From contig VZQC01007071.1 of assembly GCA_009823505.1 (NCBI GenBank), forward strand, positions 387,240 to 451,239: 64,000 nt of DNA. Reading direction: 5' to 3'. Position 1 is the stretch's first letter, and each line of letters starts with the position of its first letter. The notes below the pieces were generated by a model. That model was not told the DNA's origin. It worked only from the letters and a program-made list of their open reading frames with translations, and made no database searches. This DNA is from Rhizomys pruinosus. Lineage: Eukaryota > Chordata > Mammalia > Rodentia > Spalacidae. The position numbers and the translations under genes were made by a program. Positions 21,346 to 33,590 of this stretch are shown here, piece after piece.

Positions 21346-22774
21346 AGACATTCAGGGTGGAGCCTACGACATTTATGTTTGAAGTTCTGCAGGTGGCTCT
21401 AAGGGCTACAACATTAAACATCACTACTCTCAAATCATGCCAAGAAGAAAGAGTGAACGTTCAGGGGCCTGTCGCTGGTACACCTGTAGAGATGGTGGCC
21501 GTGCAGAGGGAGTGCTTTATATGTGACAGCAAACTGCAAAACTGGCTGCAATAAGAGGCAGTGGCAAAGTACTAAGAGGCTACAATACCTATTACTCTTG
21601 CACTTTGTTAGAAACGATTGCTAGTACGTGACATCTGTGGTTTTTCCATCTCTGTCCTAAAGCATTCCACACAGCACCTGTACTGTATTCATAAGCTCCC
21701 TGGGAGGCTGGCAGAAGAGGTGTCATGGACATCTTCTATAAGCAAGGAAAGGAAGCTGTGAGGGCTGAGTCCAAGATCACAGACTGATAGCTAGTAGCCT
21801 TGGGGTTCAAACCCTGGTTTCTGGCTGTTTTTGCACTATAACAACCAGGTATTACAATAATTAAAATCCCAAGAAGGTTCTAGTCACTTTCTGTGAGACC
21901 CATGGACACACTGTGAACTTCAGTTACCTCACCTAATACTCAACTGCTATGAAGACAAAATGAGATAAAACATGCTACAGAGTCTAAAACCCCATGCAAA
22001 TATAATAGCTGCTATTCATTAGTGGGATAAACAGAAGTTTGCAAGAGGAGCTCACGGCATCCAAATGCTTCCCTGCTCTGTGGATTACATATGATTGAAG
22101 TATGAGTTGTTCCTTACAATATGCTCCGCAGTGTTTTTGTGTGGCCTCTTCATTGGTTTACCAGACAAGACTGTGATTAACCTCAGCTGGGGCCAAAGAA
22201 ATATCTGAAGGGAAGACACTGAGTCTATTTTTGTTTCAACCGCCTGCCTCTTTGCTGCATACTGGAATTTTCTGGCTCATTATAGTACCTAGATATGTCC
22301 TCTAAGGACATGTCCTTAAAGTCCACAGCATGCTATGTCACCTCATTTTGGCTGCTGGGGCTATTTTGGAGGCCCAGGGTTATAGACGAGGGGTGCTTGA
22401 TCGAAAACCTCTGTAAGAACTTTTCCCTTACTCCACACTGGGCCTCCTGTCTGTGCAGACTGGGGTTCGCAGAGCAGTGTCTGAGGTTTGTGAGAGGTGA
22501 AAATAGGGAACACATTCAGAGACGGGATGAAAGAAATGAGTTCTTTCAGCACACTGCCAATGAGACATTCGGCCATATTTAGTTGTAGGTCAAAGATGGC
22601 TTTTAAACACAGGCCATTTTATACCTAGTTCTTATTTAGCACCATCAGGTTCCACTATTTTTTTCATAATTCAGTCCAGCACAATGCTCTATATGCAACA
22701 GATTTTCAATAAATATTGGGGATTTTGTCTGTGACATTCATATGTTTATTTGTCCATATAAGAAACATGTATTT
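21346..22774. other. Intergenic, no gene seen
   Basis: Several short open frames, none with a recognisable domain or splice signals. Near 22298-22315 there is a short palindromic phrase, 'tgtcctctaaggaca'. Confidence 0.5.
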
Positions 22775-23006
22775 TATTTTTAAAAGTATTTTATTATTTT
22801 TATCTTATGTTTATAAGTACATTGCTTACATGTATCTAAGTACAACTGTACTCTATAATAACTGCAGAGGCCAAAAGAGGATATCTGACCCCCCTGGAAC
22901 TGGCATTACAGATGGTTGTTAGCCACCACGTGGGGGCTGGGACCCCAACCTGGGTCCTCAGCAACAGTGCAAGTGTTCTTAACCACTGAGCCATCTCTCC
23001 AGCTCC
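22775..23006 (-). mobile_element. Old B2 SINE
   Basis: Antisense: 'ttttatcttatgtttataagtacattgcttacatg' to 'cactgagccatctctccagctcc'. Confidence 0.85.
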
Positions 23007-23445
23007 TATTTATTAAATTTTTACTTTATGTTAACACACTATGCTGGCTGCAGATATGAAACTGTTAAGACATACTCTCCATTGTCAAGGGACATATTAT
23101 ACAGTGGGAAAATGGAGAAGTGAAGCAAGAAGAAGGGGGCAGGAATAGCAGTGTCTCAGCAGAGTTTTTCAGGGTAAAGAGGGGCTGGCAAGGTAAAAGT
23201 CTCCACGTGGGGAAGATGGGTATAGGCAGGATGTTACAGATAGCATGAGGAGGTTGGAGCGCAGAAAGCAAGGTGAAGCAAGCAGGGTCCAGTCACCCTG
23301 GGCTCTGTCTCCTGTAGGTTGGATTCTTCCATATCCATTAGTAGTCCAGGAAGTTAAGTGTAAATGAAATGTGATGGAGAACACCAGATCACACGATGCA
23401 CAGTGAGGGTGAACAATGTTTTGTAGAATTTATGGTTCAGTTTTA
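23007..23445. other. Intergenic, nothing recognised
   Basis: GA-rich single-copy-looking DNA. Confidence 0.45.
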
Positions 23446-23446
23446 G

Positions 23447-23492
<46 letters not shown>

Positions 23493-23554
23493 ATCTATCT
23501 ATCTATCATCTATCTCTCTATCTCTATCTCCCTACCTACATATATCATCAATCA

Positions 23555-23585
<31 letters not shown>

Positions 23586-23615
23586 ATCTATCTATCTTCT
23601 ACTCTACCTATATCT
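23446..23615. repeat. Compound (CTAT)n microsatellite
   Basis: Two blocks of ctat/atct repeats with 'catc' variants and an interrupting 'ctccctacctacatatatcatcaatcaa'. Confidence 0.95.
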
Positions 23616-23989
23616 ATGTCTGAATTGAGTTCATGGGTTAATAGTTTTAAAAATTATTTGAATATTCTTTGGTAGACCAGAGTTTTTTCCCAGAGAAATG
23701 ATATGAAGAGGTTCGTATTGTAGCATATTATTCTGGCACCGTTGGAGGGAAGGGTTTGAAGGGCTGGAATGCAGCACAGTGACAAAGGCCAGTGCAGCCA
23801 GCCATCCTGTGCAGTAAGAAGGCAATGTTGTGAATGGTAGGACAGCGAGAGGAGTAGGAGTACCTAAAGATATGGACACTGCCTGTCCAGACTGTGACAT
23901 GAAAAATAAATCTCTAGTTTTACTTAATCCACCACTACGTGGGCCTCTAATGGCAGACTAATCGTCATCTTTAATTGTTGTGCCTGTAT

Positions 23990-24370
23990 GGGAGATAGAC
24001 TTGAAGATGGCCAGTGACCCCTACCTCCTGGTGTAAACTTTCTGGGTTACCCTCTCCCACTTGAGTATGTGGGGCCTGTAGCTAGCTTCCAACCAATAGG
24101 CTCCCAGAGGATTGACTTCTGTGAGTAGATTGCCTCAGCCTGGTTTTTGTATTCTTAGAAAGTTCTGTTCCTTGCTGGTTTTGGTAAAGCAAGCCAGCAT
24201 GCTCTAAGCTGCTCTATGAAAAGGCTCAAGTGGCAAAGAACTAAAGGGGACTCTGGCCAGTAGCCAGTGGGGAACAACCCAAAGAGCCACCAGAAGAAAA
24301 CAGGGTGAGTTCTTCAAGCTGAAAGAAAAGATGCAAATGAGTAACATGAGCACATCTGAAAGTATAACAC
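23990..24370 (+). mobile_element. MLT1-like MaLR LTR
   Basis: 'gggagatagacttgaagatggcc', 'agcaagccagcatgctctaagctgc' and 'ggctcaagtggcaaagaactaa...ggactctggccagtagccagtgggg' match the layout of mammalian MLT1 LTRs. Strongly diverged. Confidence 0.55.
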
Positions 24371-24389
24371 TCACAGTAAACAGAGTACT

Positions 24390-24915
24390 GATTGCCATTG
24401 TTGGACTACCCTGGCTGTATCACGGAGACCAGTACAGGAGGATCAAGACAGGACATGGTGCTTACTGGACCTCATTTGGTGACCATGGGAAGGAAAACCC
24501 CAGTGTGGAGCACAAGGGCAGGACTGATGGTTGTTTGGGCTTGCCAAGGAGGAGGCTTCAAAATGACATCTTTCAGCCTAATTAAAAAAAAAAAAGAAAT
24601 CATAAGCTGAAGATGCTAAAAGATATATGTGGCATGCATATATGCATAGAGTGACACAAATTGGAAGGAACAACAATAACAACAACAAGAAGACTGGGTT
24701 AAAGAACTGAAACGGTGAACTTCTGCTGAAAGAAGTAAACTGCTGAATTGAAAATTTTAAAAGAGACTAAGAAAAAGATGAAAAACATGTTTGGCAGAAT
24801 GCATGAGCTCTGGTGGGGTGGGGGTGGGGAGCAAGGAAGGGAGAATGGGTGTAGATTTGATTGGGAAATTTTGTATGAAATGCACAAAGCTTCAATAAAA
24901 ATTGGCTTTGAAAAA
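24390..24915 (+). mobile_element. L1 3' UTR fragment, sense
   Basis: Same family as 17415-18080 in the opposite orientation: 'gtgcttactggacctcatttggtgacc', 'gttgtttgggcttgccaaggagg', 'gcagaatgcatgagctctgg', a G-rich tract and 'gaaatgcacaaagcttcaataaaaattgg'. Confidence 0.87.
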
Positions 24916-24954
24916 AGAAAAACAACAACAACTCATCAAGTAAGTCCACAGTCA

Positions 24955-25490
24955 AGCTTAGAATGACTCACTACTGAGATGCTGGTGTATAAATCACCTC
25001 CACCTTTAGTAAAGCCATTAAATATAATAATGGTAACCACAAAGTAAAAACCTATGGTAGATAAGCAAAATATAGAGGAGTCAACATCTACCACTAGAGA
25101 AAACCACTTAACCACAAAGGAAGACTAAGAGAAGACAAAAAGAAGATTTACAAAACAACTAAGAAAGCAATTAATAAGACAGCAGTATTACCCATCAGTA
25201 ATGTCTGAATGTACATGGGAAAGCATGAGTTATGTATGTTTAGCAATTAAAATTCATGTGCTAAATCTATATCAATATGGGTGAATCACAGAAATACAGA
25301 TGTTGAACAAATAGAAAAGTCAAGCTCAAAAAGAAAGCATAATGTAATGGCATTTATATAAAGCTTGACAACATACAAAATAATAATATAGGATGCCTAT
25401 ACTATAATAAACATGTAATACTGGTAGCAACATGACATAATCATTAAGATATATCCCCAAAGTAAATCAAAATCAGGATGTGGTAGGGAC
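24955..25490 (+). mobile_element. Ancient L1 fragment
   Basis: A-rich sequence with 'aaaacctatggtagataagc', 'accactagagaaaaccacttaaccacaaagg' and 'aacaactaagaaagcaattaataa' resembles the L1 ORF2 start region of old mammalian L1s. Tentative. Confidence 0.5.
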
Positions 25491-25499
25491 CAAGATTTT

Positions 25500-25592
25500 G
25501 TTATGAAGTCTTTTTTTGTAATACTGGAAATTGAACCCAGGGCCTTTTACATATCAAGAAGATGTTCTACCATTAACCTCCAAAGCCCATGT
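25500..25592 (-). mobile_element. ID-like SINE
   Basis: Antisense tRNA-Ala-type head: 'attgaacccagggccttttac...atgttctaccattaacctccaaagccc'. Confidence 0.65.
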
Positions 25593-25659
25593 TTTATATA
25601 TTTTGAGTGTTAAAAATCTTGTGTTTATCTGTCATGAAGGTATAAATTTGGCATAGATT

Positions 25660-26000
25660 ACAAAGGGGAGAGGTGTATGTGCAAATGCCTGTAATTCCAA
25701 CACCTGGGAAGAGGCAGCAGGGTCAGAGTTCCGTCATCTTCAGCTACATCTTAAATTTGAGATCAGATCCTATTTTAAAAATGGGGGGAGGATGCTGAAG
25801 ATATAGCCCAGCTGGCAGAGTGCTTGCTTAGCTTGCAAGAAGCCCTAGCTTAGATCTCCAACTCTGTATAAACCAGGTATATTGGTACAAACCTGTAATC
25901 CTAGCACTTGGGGAGTACAGAAAGGAAGATCAGATCAGTTTGAGGCCAGCCTGAGATACATGCAACCCTGTCTCCAAAAACAATAAAACCAAAAAGGAAT
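25660..26000 (+). mobile_element. Old B1 plus B4 (ID-B1) SINEs
   Basis: 25660-25775 is a decayed B1. 25788-26000 has an ID-like head ('gctgaagatatagcccagctggcagagtgcttgc') followed by a B1 body ('caggtatattggtacaaacctgtaatcctagcac'), the B4 arrangement. Confidence 0.65.
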
Positions 26001-26161
26001 AAAAAAGGAGGGGGGAGGGAACATGTTCCTTCTAAAACCCATTTAATTGTTGTCCTTACATTATTTCATTTTAACTTCCCTCTTAAAGAATGAGAAAAAT
26101 AACTGGTGAATTTTGGTTGCTTTTCTCATTGTTGTGATAGACTATCTGACAACAGCATCTT

Positions 26162-26390
26162 TTTAAAAATTTTTTATTTATTTTGTATGTGTATGAATGT
26201 ACTGTCTGCATGTAGGCTGGTGCACCCATGTCGTGCAATGCCGCGGAGGTCAGAAGAGGGTGCCGGATTCCCCTGGAACTGGAGTTAAAGATGGTTCTCA
26301 GCCGCCATGTGGGTGCTGGGGATCGAACCCGGGTCCTCTGCAAGAGCAGTCAGTGCTCTTAACCACTAGGCCATCTCTCCAGCCCCTGAA
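26162..26390 (-). mobile_element. B2 SINE, short form
   Basis: Antisense with an intact head. An 11-bp target duplication 'aacagcatctt' is at 26151-26161 and 26391-26401. No 17-bp duplication. Confidence 0.95.
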
Positions 26391-26418
26391 AACAGCATCT
26401 TAAGAAAGATTGTTTTCA

Positions 26419-26682
26419 GGGCTGGAGAGATGGCTCAGCGGTTAAGAGTGCCAACTGTTCTTGAAGAGGACCTGAGTTTGATTCCCAGCAGCCTCATGGC
26501 GGCCAAGAACCATCTTTAAGCTGGGTGTGGTGGTGCACACCTTTAATCCTAGCACTCAGCAGAGGCAGGCAGATCTCTGTGAGTTCAAGGCCAGCCTGGT
26601 CTACAGTGTGAGTTCCAGGCCGGCTGTGGCTATAGGGAGACCCTATCTCAAAAAGACAAAAAAAAAAAAAAAAAAAAAAAAA
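26419..26682 (+). mobile_element. B2-B1 chimeric SINE, copy A
   Basis: B2 head ('gggctggagagatggctcagcgg' to 'ggccaagaaccatctttaag', 26419-26520) joined directly to a full B1 ('ctgggtgtggtggtgcac', from 26521) with a poly(A) tail. The junction is the same as in 48645-48901 and 55050-55304. Target duplications are not clear for this copy. Confidence 0.85.
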
Positions 26683-28361
26683 CGATCTTTCTGTTCATGG
26701 TTTATTGGGGATACAGTCCATCATGGTGGGAAAGGCATGGCAGTCGAGTGGAGAGTGGATCATGGCCGTGGCAGCTGGACTGTGAGGCAGCCTGCTAGTA
26801 TTTTTGCAACCAAACAGGAAGTAAACCTCTTGGGCCAGAACCCAGGCACCTATAACCCTTTAAGCCCACCCTTGTGGCTCAGTGTCTGCTAATTAGGTTC
26901 TGTAGCCAAAGCTTCCACAATTCCCAGTAACAGTACCACCTGCCAGGGATAAAGTTTTTAAACACAAAACTGTGAGAGACATCTGACATTCAAAGTTTAA
27001 CATGCTGGCCCTGGCCCCTACAGGCTCATGGTCATCTAATAATGCAAAACACATTCAGCCCAACTCCCAAAGTTCCCATAATCATGCAATTCCAATAGTG
27101 TTCAGAAGCCAAGGCCCAAGGTCTCTTCTACGACTCCAGGAAATCTCTTAACTGTGAGTGCCGATAAAATCAAACAGGTTGCCTATTTCCAATAATGGCA
27201 CAGAGCAAACATTGCCATTCCAAAAGGAAGACACAGGAACATATCAAAGAAAGATTAGAGCCATGCAAGAGCAAAGGTCAACAGGGCAGACACAGGACTC
27301 TACATTTCCATGTCCAGCATCTGGGGCTTGTGGTGGCATCGTTTCTGTTCAAATGGGCTTGAGTACCCACTCCTCTAGGTCTGTTGCTTTGTCACATGTA
27401 GCCTCTCTTTTGAGACTGCAGCTTTCCTCAGTGAAAATGCCATTTTTTTTGGTATTTCCAGGAATTTAGACTCTCCATTCAAACATAGGGTTCACCATCA
27501 CAGCTTCATACACAGCCCACTTAAGAACTCCATGCAGAAAATCAAACTCTGCTCCACATTGCCTGCCCTCAGTGGCTTTCTGGAACCCTGGTCTAAGCCT
27601 GTATAACCCTCTTGTATCCTGTAATTCTGCAAAATGAGCACCACATGGATGATGCCAAATGTTGCTATAGCTGTAGTGCCTCTAAGCAGCTATCTGGCTG
27701 AAACTGATAAAAACATTCCCCTAAGTAGTCTGGCTCAAATAGGGAGTTCCTGCTTGGTGCTCACTTAAGTACTCTTTCAAACGCTGCCATTTCAAATGTT
27801 TTTCAAATGGGTTTTCAGATTTAAATACTGGAACCTTAGATAGGTGAGGTTGCCCTAAATGCATTTTCCTATTGTCCCAGTGAATAGTTTGAGGTTTTTT
27901 TGTTCCTTCATTGTGTTAATCAGCTTAGCAGTCACACCGAGCACTCCCCGTGCCCCTCCCTCTGTAAACGTAGCCAGTTTATGCTCCCTGCCCGGTCGGA
28001 TGGCACGTTTCCACATCTTTCTGTTTTTTCACTGTAAATTTGGTTAAGAACAATGAACAATAACCACAACAAACATGCTGCAGCCTGTAGTTATTTTTCT
28101 ACCCCAAGGGAGACCTTGAACAACTGTCTGTTCACCATAGAAAGGCACCAACAACAGACCAAAGAAAAGACTCCATCCACATCTAGGTGGTGTGGGAACT
28201 CAGCTGGAGTTACCCACAGGAGCATGGGTGAAAGGTTACCAGACAGCACGGGGAACTTATGGCACCTACACTGCTAAAGCAGCAACTGTAGATTGTAGTT
28301 TTTCTGGGAGAGGACAGACCTCTTGGTATCTTGGGCACCTTCCTCATGCACCTATCTGGGT

Positions 28362-28470
28362 ATCCTCCCCTTTGCCATGAGGGAATGCTAGTGTGCTCAA
28401 TCTTGTGAGGTTCTCCTATGGTTAATCGCAGCTGTTCTGTTTTCAAGATGGCAATGGCTGCGCTAAGCCA
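28362..28470. repeat. Direct repeat flanking ERV-L block, left copy
   Basis: 'ccctttgccatgagggaatgctagtg ... gttttcaagatggcaatggc' is repeated in the same orientation at 35588-35680 ('ctcttgcatgaaggaatgttagtg ... gtttcaagactgcaatggcc'). Sequence to the left also aligns loosely. The pair could be the two LTRs of the decayed element between them, or two copies of another dispersed repeat. Confidence 0.5.
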
Positions 28471-29279
28471 GGGGACAGGGCTTCATAACACTCTACCTTT
28501 TCTTCCAGCTTTTACATTCCTTTTGGTTCCATAATGTTCCCTCAATCTTAGAAGGGGTGATCTAAATGTATTATTATTTTCTTCCATCTGAGGCTGAGTA
28601 CTGGCCTACTAGGTCACAGAAAGTCATCTATTTACAGTGCTTTTACTGGTTTGAGTCTCCATGGTAACCAGTGCCCACTGCTAAAAGCAGCTTCCCTGAC
28701 CAAGGCTTACTAAAGCAGTAATCTATGGTTATAAATATAAATGTTTTGAAGGCAATTTATCAGGCACATCACATCCATTTTGCAAAATAATAGCAGTACC
28801 TTCCCCATAAAGGCTATGACCTCCCCAACTACAGGGTTTTGTCCTGACTTACAGTAGGTTCCTTCCAGTGTCATGGGCCATAAATCTGGCCAGAAAGCAG
28901 TTGGTTGCACCCATAATAGTTATGCTATTGTACCAAGGAACACAACTTGCCTGTCATATTAGTAGAGTCCACAACTGAGCAAGACTGTTAGTGATAATTC
29001 TCTTGGCAGCTTGCACAGTATGCTAGCACTACAAAACTAGCCAGGGAAGGAAACTTCCAGCTCAGTACCAGCATGATTTCTTCATGTCCGTGTCACCAAA
29101 GCATGTGGAGCTCTAATTGGGTTTTGCTGTTTAGTTCTGGTATATAACAGCAGTGGCAATAGCCAATAGCCTATATATGTTTGTACAGGCTTCAGGAGTT
29201 TCCTTGGCTAACGAGGAATACCCATCCTCCCCCCCCCCCCCACCGCAGCTCTGAGATTTTTGTTTAATAACCTTTGGCT

Positions 29280-29660
29280 TCTGGATATTTCTTTTTTCAA
29301 CTTGCAGGATACCTTCCTTTAAGTTTGTTAACTTTTACTTTAATAACCCATTCTTCCTTTTGGTTTGCCAGTCTCTCTATAGTTATAAAGAAGTACCATT
29401 GGACTTGGGTGTCCTCAGCTCATTTTTGCCCATCAGTGTTTGTGAAACGGGTGCCTTTTGACACCATCAATTCTCCAGGCGCACCTGTACACGACCCTGG
29501 TTTGGGTGAAGCCCTTGTTGGCTGTCTTACCTATTGCTTTCCTTCATATGCTTGCTTCCAGGGCCTGTACATTGTCCGCACAGGAAGGCATATTTGCATT
29601 CCTCCCTGAAAGGCATCGACCCTACGCAGTCTACTTGTCAATCCTGAATAAGGTGGATGA
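29280..29660 (-). pseudogene. ERV-L-like integrase core remnant
   Basis: The - strand at about 29650-29560 reads 'QVDCVGSMPF' and 'CKYAFLCG', corresponding to the first catalytic Asp strand of a retroviral integrase core. 'VQWYFFI' follows near 29400. In-frame stops occur on both sides. Confidence 0.5.
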
Positions 29661-30006
29661 ATTTATGTATTTGCCCCATCATAGCATCCAACCACCACAG
29701 CTGTAATAGAAAGCAGGCCTCACAAATTTGGATGGCATGAAAAATAGAATATTTTGGGGACTGTTAGCAGCTTAGCTATTTTTCAGCATACATTGGCTCC
29801 CCTGTGGAGAGACTTTATATAAACCCAGTATGCAGCCTCCAGAAGTACCTGAGGGAATGAACATGGTCTATATTTTAGTGAGAGAATCTGCTTCTTGGCT
29901 TCTAGAAGGACTCAATGGGCTGCATGGGCTGACAAACAGAAAACAACGAGGGATGATAATTCCCACTGAACTTGGTTATATACTTCCTTCAACAGTCTGT
30001 TGTCCC

Positions 30007-30299
30007 TGTTAGGTTATAAAAAGGTCGTGAACCTCCAGCCCCCAGATAAAAAGGCACATGAGGCTTAAGTCACTCCAGGAACATGATTTACTTCCACGTA
30101 GGCTGCCAGAATGGGTGCCTGCAGACATGTGGTGGAACCAAAGGCAGGAGGGCAGGGGCAAGATGGCACCTGGGACCCACCCATTTATAGCCATGGGGCG
30201 GGGCCTCAGGTACAGAGGAAGCAGTCAGAAGATTGACAGCCTCTGGAGGAAGTGGGCGTCTGTGTGCCCCTTGGGATTCTGAGAAGCCCAGACCTAACA
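30007..30299. mobile_element. Solo LTR with 5-bp target duplication
   Basis: The segment starts TGTTAGG and ends CCTAACA (perfect 7-bp terminal inverted repeats, TG...CA) and is flanked by the direct repeat 'gtccc' (30002-30006 and 30300-30304). It is 293 bp long with no internal coding sequence. The 5-bp duplication suits an ERV-L/MaLR-type integrase. Orientation is not certain. Confidence 0.75.
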
Positions 30300-31335
30300 G
30301 TCCCCATAGTGGCTGATCTAGAACATGCAGTTCTCTTTTTCCACATTCCAGAGGTTCATCCATAAGGTTAGGCCTCTGAATGCAACCCGACTGTGGGTGT
30401 AGATCATCACAGGCCAGGTCTTATGAGTTACCACTAGCCACACTGCGTGTACCCAGCCCACTCTATGCTCTTTCCTTCTCCTTTCTCCAGCCACATGATG
30501 TCTAAATGGATGCATGCTGCTGCAGCTGTCCATTCCTATCCGGTACTCTTACTTGTGCTATCTATAGGGATATTGTCCAATATGTTATCTAGCTTTGCTG
30601 TAGGTTAAATTGCTAGAGGATTCTAGTGGCCGCAGCATAGCCTGGATGGCACTGGTGACAGAATTTGCATACACCACACCTTGTTGCTGTAAATATGCAT
30701 GCCACTTTTGCAGAGTTTGGTTTTCCACCATCATAGCTTGAAGAGGGTTGGTCAGAAGAACAAATCCCTAACTGAACAAGCTGTTCTTACTGTTACTGAA
30801 ATGGCTTCAGTGATGGCATTTACTATTTGACTTCACATTATGACTATGCCTTAATAAAGAGCTGCTTGACTCAGCATCCATTTCAGCCCATAGCGTGCTG
30901 GAACTGCTGAGAACACGCTCCTTCAGAGTTCTCCTGGAACTGTGCTCTACAACAAGGGTTTACTCTTTGTTTTATTGAAACAGTACATCCAGCCTGAATG
31001 GGGTAGCAAAAATCAGTTCCGTGTAAGAGGATAATGTCCCTGGGACTCCTACATACTTAAAATAGCAGATACACATACAGACAACCAGGAACAGATGTTA
31101 TAACTTTGTTTGGAAAGAGATAAGTGCTGTTTATAGCAATTTGACACTATGATATGTAAAAGATATACTATATACTATCTTGGGTGGAGGGTCACGAAGA
31201 AATTAAGGTCATATGCTCAGGTCACCAGAGGAGTAGGGCTCAATGAGCTTGTTTACACTATAAACAAGCTAAGAAGATTAACTTTTTAATTGCAAAGTTA
31301 GGCAGTATGTCCATATATGTAAAAGTCATTATCAT

Positions 31336-31550
31336 GGGGCTGGAGAGATGGCTCCAGTTAAAAGCGCTGGCTGTTCTTGCAGAGGACCCAGGTCTAATTC
31401 CCAGCACCCATATGGTGGCTAACAACTATCCATAATTCCAGTTCCAGAGGATTCGACATCTTTTTCTGTCCTCCTTGGGCATTGCATGACATGGGTGCAC
31501 TTACACACATGCAGGCAATACACTCATATGCATAAAATAAAAACATTTTT
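31336..31550 (+). mobile_element. B2 SINE, old
   Basis: 'ggggctggagagatggctcc' to 'catgcaggcaatacactcatatgcataaaataaaaac'. Target duplication 'aaaagtcatta(t/c)cat' at 31321-31335 and 31551-31565, one mismatch. Confidence 0.92.
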
Positions 31551-31989
31551 AAAAGTCATTACCATATCCAGTGATGGATTATACCTGCTGTAATGCTTTG
31601 TACACAGCTTATAGACATATTTTAGTGCTTACTATACTGAATGTCTGCACCTATCCATGATTGAGAACAAAACCCTATTGGGACTGTTTGCTTAGGTTGT
31701 TTTGCCAGAGCCCTTAGCTATAGCACTCTGAGCTTCTAGTAACTGCCAACACTGAAGGTCACTGGGGTCCTGGATCACACAGCTGTTTCTCCTGTCCTAC
31801 AAAGATCTCAGTTTTTTCAAAAGCTTCTTGAGCTTTTTGGTCTTTATCTCATATGGAGCATAAAGTTCAAAGGAGACAACTTGAGCAAGGTAGGGTATGT
31901 GAATGCCCTAGTATCCTAGCCACCCCCCCACCAAGTATCTACAGATGCTCTAGAATCACATACATGAGCAGTTACAGGAATTTCTCCAA

Positions 31990-32530
31990 CCCTTGTTGGG
32001 TATCATACCAGACTATAATCCTCCTGAGACCTTTTACAGCGACACCTGTGTCTGGTGTCTTGTATGGACTGATGTACCATTCTTGTTTTTAGGTGCACTT
32101 GTATGCCTTTCAGATGCTTTTCTAAATCTATAAAACACTCAGAGGCCTGCATTATATGCTTGGTGTAATAAAACCTCTTTACAGAAGCTGGGAATGGTAA
32201 CAAAGCAAGGTCCTGGGCTCCCATCCCATGACAAATAGTGGGACTGTGACAGTAACCTTGGAGGAGTGCTGGGAAGGTGAACTCTTGCCCATTCTAGGTG
32301 CATAGAAATTAGTCTTGGGATTCAACAGCTGAGGGGATACTAAAGAAGGCAAGGTCCAGTTCAGTATGGAAAGAACCTAACACTCATATTATCTGTTCTG
32401 TCAAAAGAGCAGTATTGGGTACCGTGGCACAGATGGGCCACTGCTTTATTTAGCTCTCCAATATCCATGATCATCCTCCATGAGCCTTATGATTTCTTTA
32501 CTGGTCACACCAGCCTATTAAAAGGGCTTT
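31990..32530 (-). pseudogene. ERV-L-like reverse transcriptase remnant
   Basis: At 32490-32430 the - strand reads 'GSWRMIMDIGELNKAVAH', the N-terminal RT motif. Around 32165-32060 it reads 'YYTKHIMQASECFIDLEKHL', aligned with the palm strand where YxDD should be. The catalytic aspartates are gone, so this copy is inactive. Confidence 0.62.
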
Positions 32531-32839
32531 GGACCTGGCAATTCCTTGATAGTTTATAATTTTATCCTATCCCTAAGGCAGCCTATATTGTTTGTTATTT
32601 ACTATCTTATGAGAACTGGACCAACTTTACAGGCTTTCCTTTCATCCAACCACACCAACTGTGATACAGGCTATGTAACAGCAGTACCTCCACCTCTAGT
32701 ATTTTTTGGCAGGGGAGAAATATAAATCATATACTCTTGAGACATAATTGCCCACCTCTAGGGCAAATGTGTTTTTCTTTACCTATCGCCTAGTTATCTC
32801 CATATCCACCCACTGCCACACATTGCCCCCTATGCTTTT

Positions 32840-32885
32840 GAGGCTAGTGTCCAATAAAACCCAAGTATTATGCATAATAATAGGG
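32840..32885 (-). pseudogene. ERV-L-like protease motif
   Basis: The - strand reads 'WVLLDTSLKSIGGNV', with DTS where an aspartic protease has DT/SG. Its position between the gag-like and RT blocks fits. Weak on its own. Confidence 0.4.
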
Positions 32886-33107
32886 GACCAATAAATCTGC
32901 AATTCAAGATGTGCCCCATTACCTTGTATGACCCTCACTTGCAAGCAACTTTGCCTATCTCTTCAGATAAACTTTCTAGAAGCTAACAACGCTGAATTTG
33001 GCTTCCTGTCAATTTTTTCCCCTTAGTGAGTCTAGAGCCACACAAATAATTCCTACATTTGCTTTCTACTGAATTGGATAGGCCCCATCATTTGCTGTCC
33101 TTTTCTC

Positions 33108-33404
33108 TTATATATCACATTTACGTGCCAGTCTAAATGACTTGTGCCTTGACAGACCTCCTACTTCATAAACATCATAACCCACAGTGGGGCTCAGCTC
33201 CAGATCAATCCCAAGACCCCTGCTGAATTTTCTTTCCTCATTCTTCTGTAAACACAGTCTGGTGAACTGAGCATCAAATACTTCCCCTCTCATGCCCAGT
33301 TTCCTCAGTAATGCCTGTCCTTCCTCTGTTGTCCTCCAGTCTGTTACTATGGGGACTTCCAGTGATAAGCAGGTGTCCCTAATGGCTCTTATGAGCCAGT
33401 CCAT
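33108..33404 (-). pseudogene. Possible ERV-L-like gag fragment
   Basis: A 98-codon open frame lies upstream (in - strand sense) of the protease and RT remnants. It begins 'MDWLIRAIRDTCLSLEVPIV' and is charged and helical-looking. The call rests mainly on position and on an uncertain family resemblance. Confidence 0.35.
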
Positions 33405-33454
33405 CAGAGACTGACTTCTTTTATATGGCCTCAGATTATGCAGCCTTTGTCTTT

Positions 33455-33590
33455 TTGTTTGGTTTGGTTTTTGGTTGTTTTTAGACAGGGTCTCCCTGTA
33501 GCCCCAGCTAGCCTGGAGCTCCCTCTGTAGACCAAGATGTCCCCAATTTCACAGAGATCTGCCTGCCTCTGGCTCCTATTTTACAACCCT
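33455..33590 (-). mobile_element. B1 SINE
   Basis: 'agacagggtctccctgtagccccagctagcctggag' to 'gagatctgcctgcctctgg'; the head end is missing. Confidence 0.85.

Larger units (their letters stand above)
26102..28480 (+). mobile_element. MaLR-internal-like repeat with SINE insertions
   Basis: Starts 'tttggttgcttttctcattgttgtgatagac' and resumes after the SINEs ('gtccatcatggtgggaaaggcatggcag'). It continues with 'gataaaatcaaacaggttgcc', 'ggcacagagcaaacattgccattccaaaagg' and 'ctacatttccatgtccagcatctgggg', phrases I recognise from rodent/primate MaLR internal sequences. No coding frame survives. The right end overlaps the left flanking repeat of the ERV-L-like block. Confidence 0.55.
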
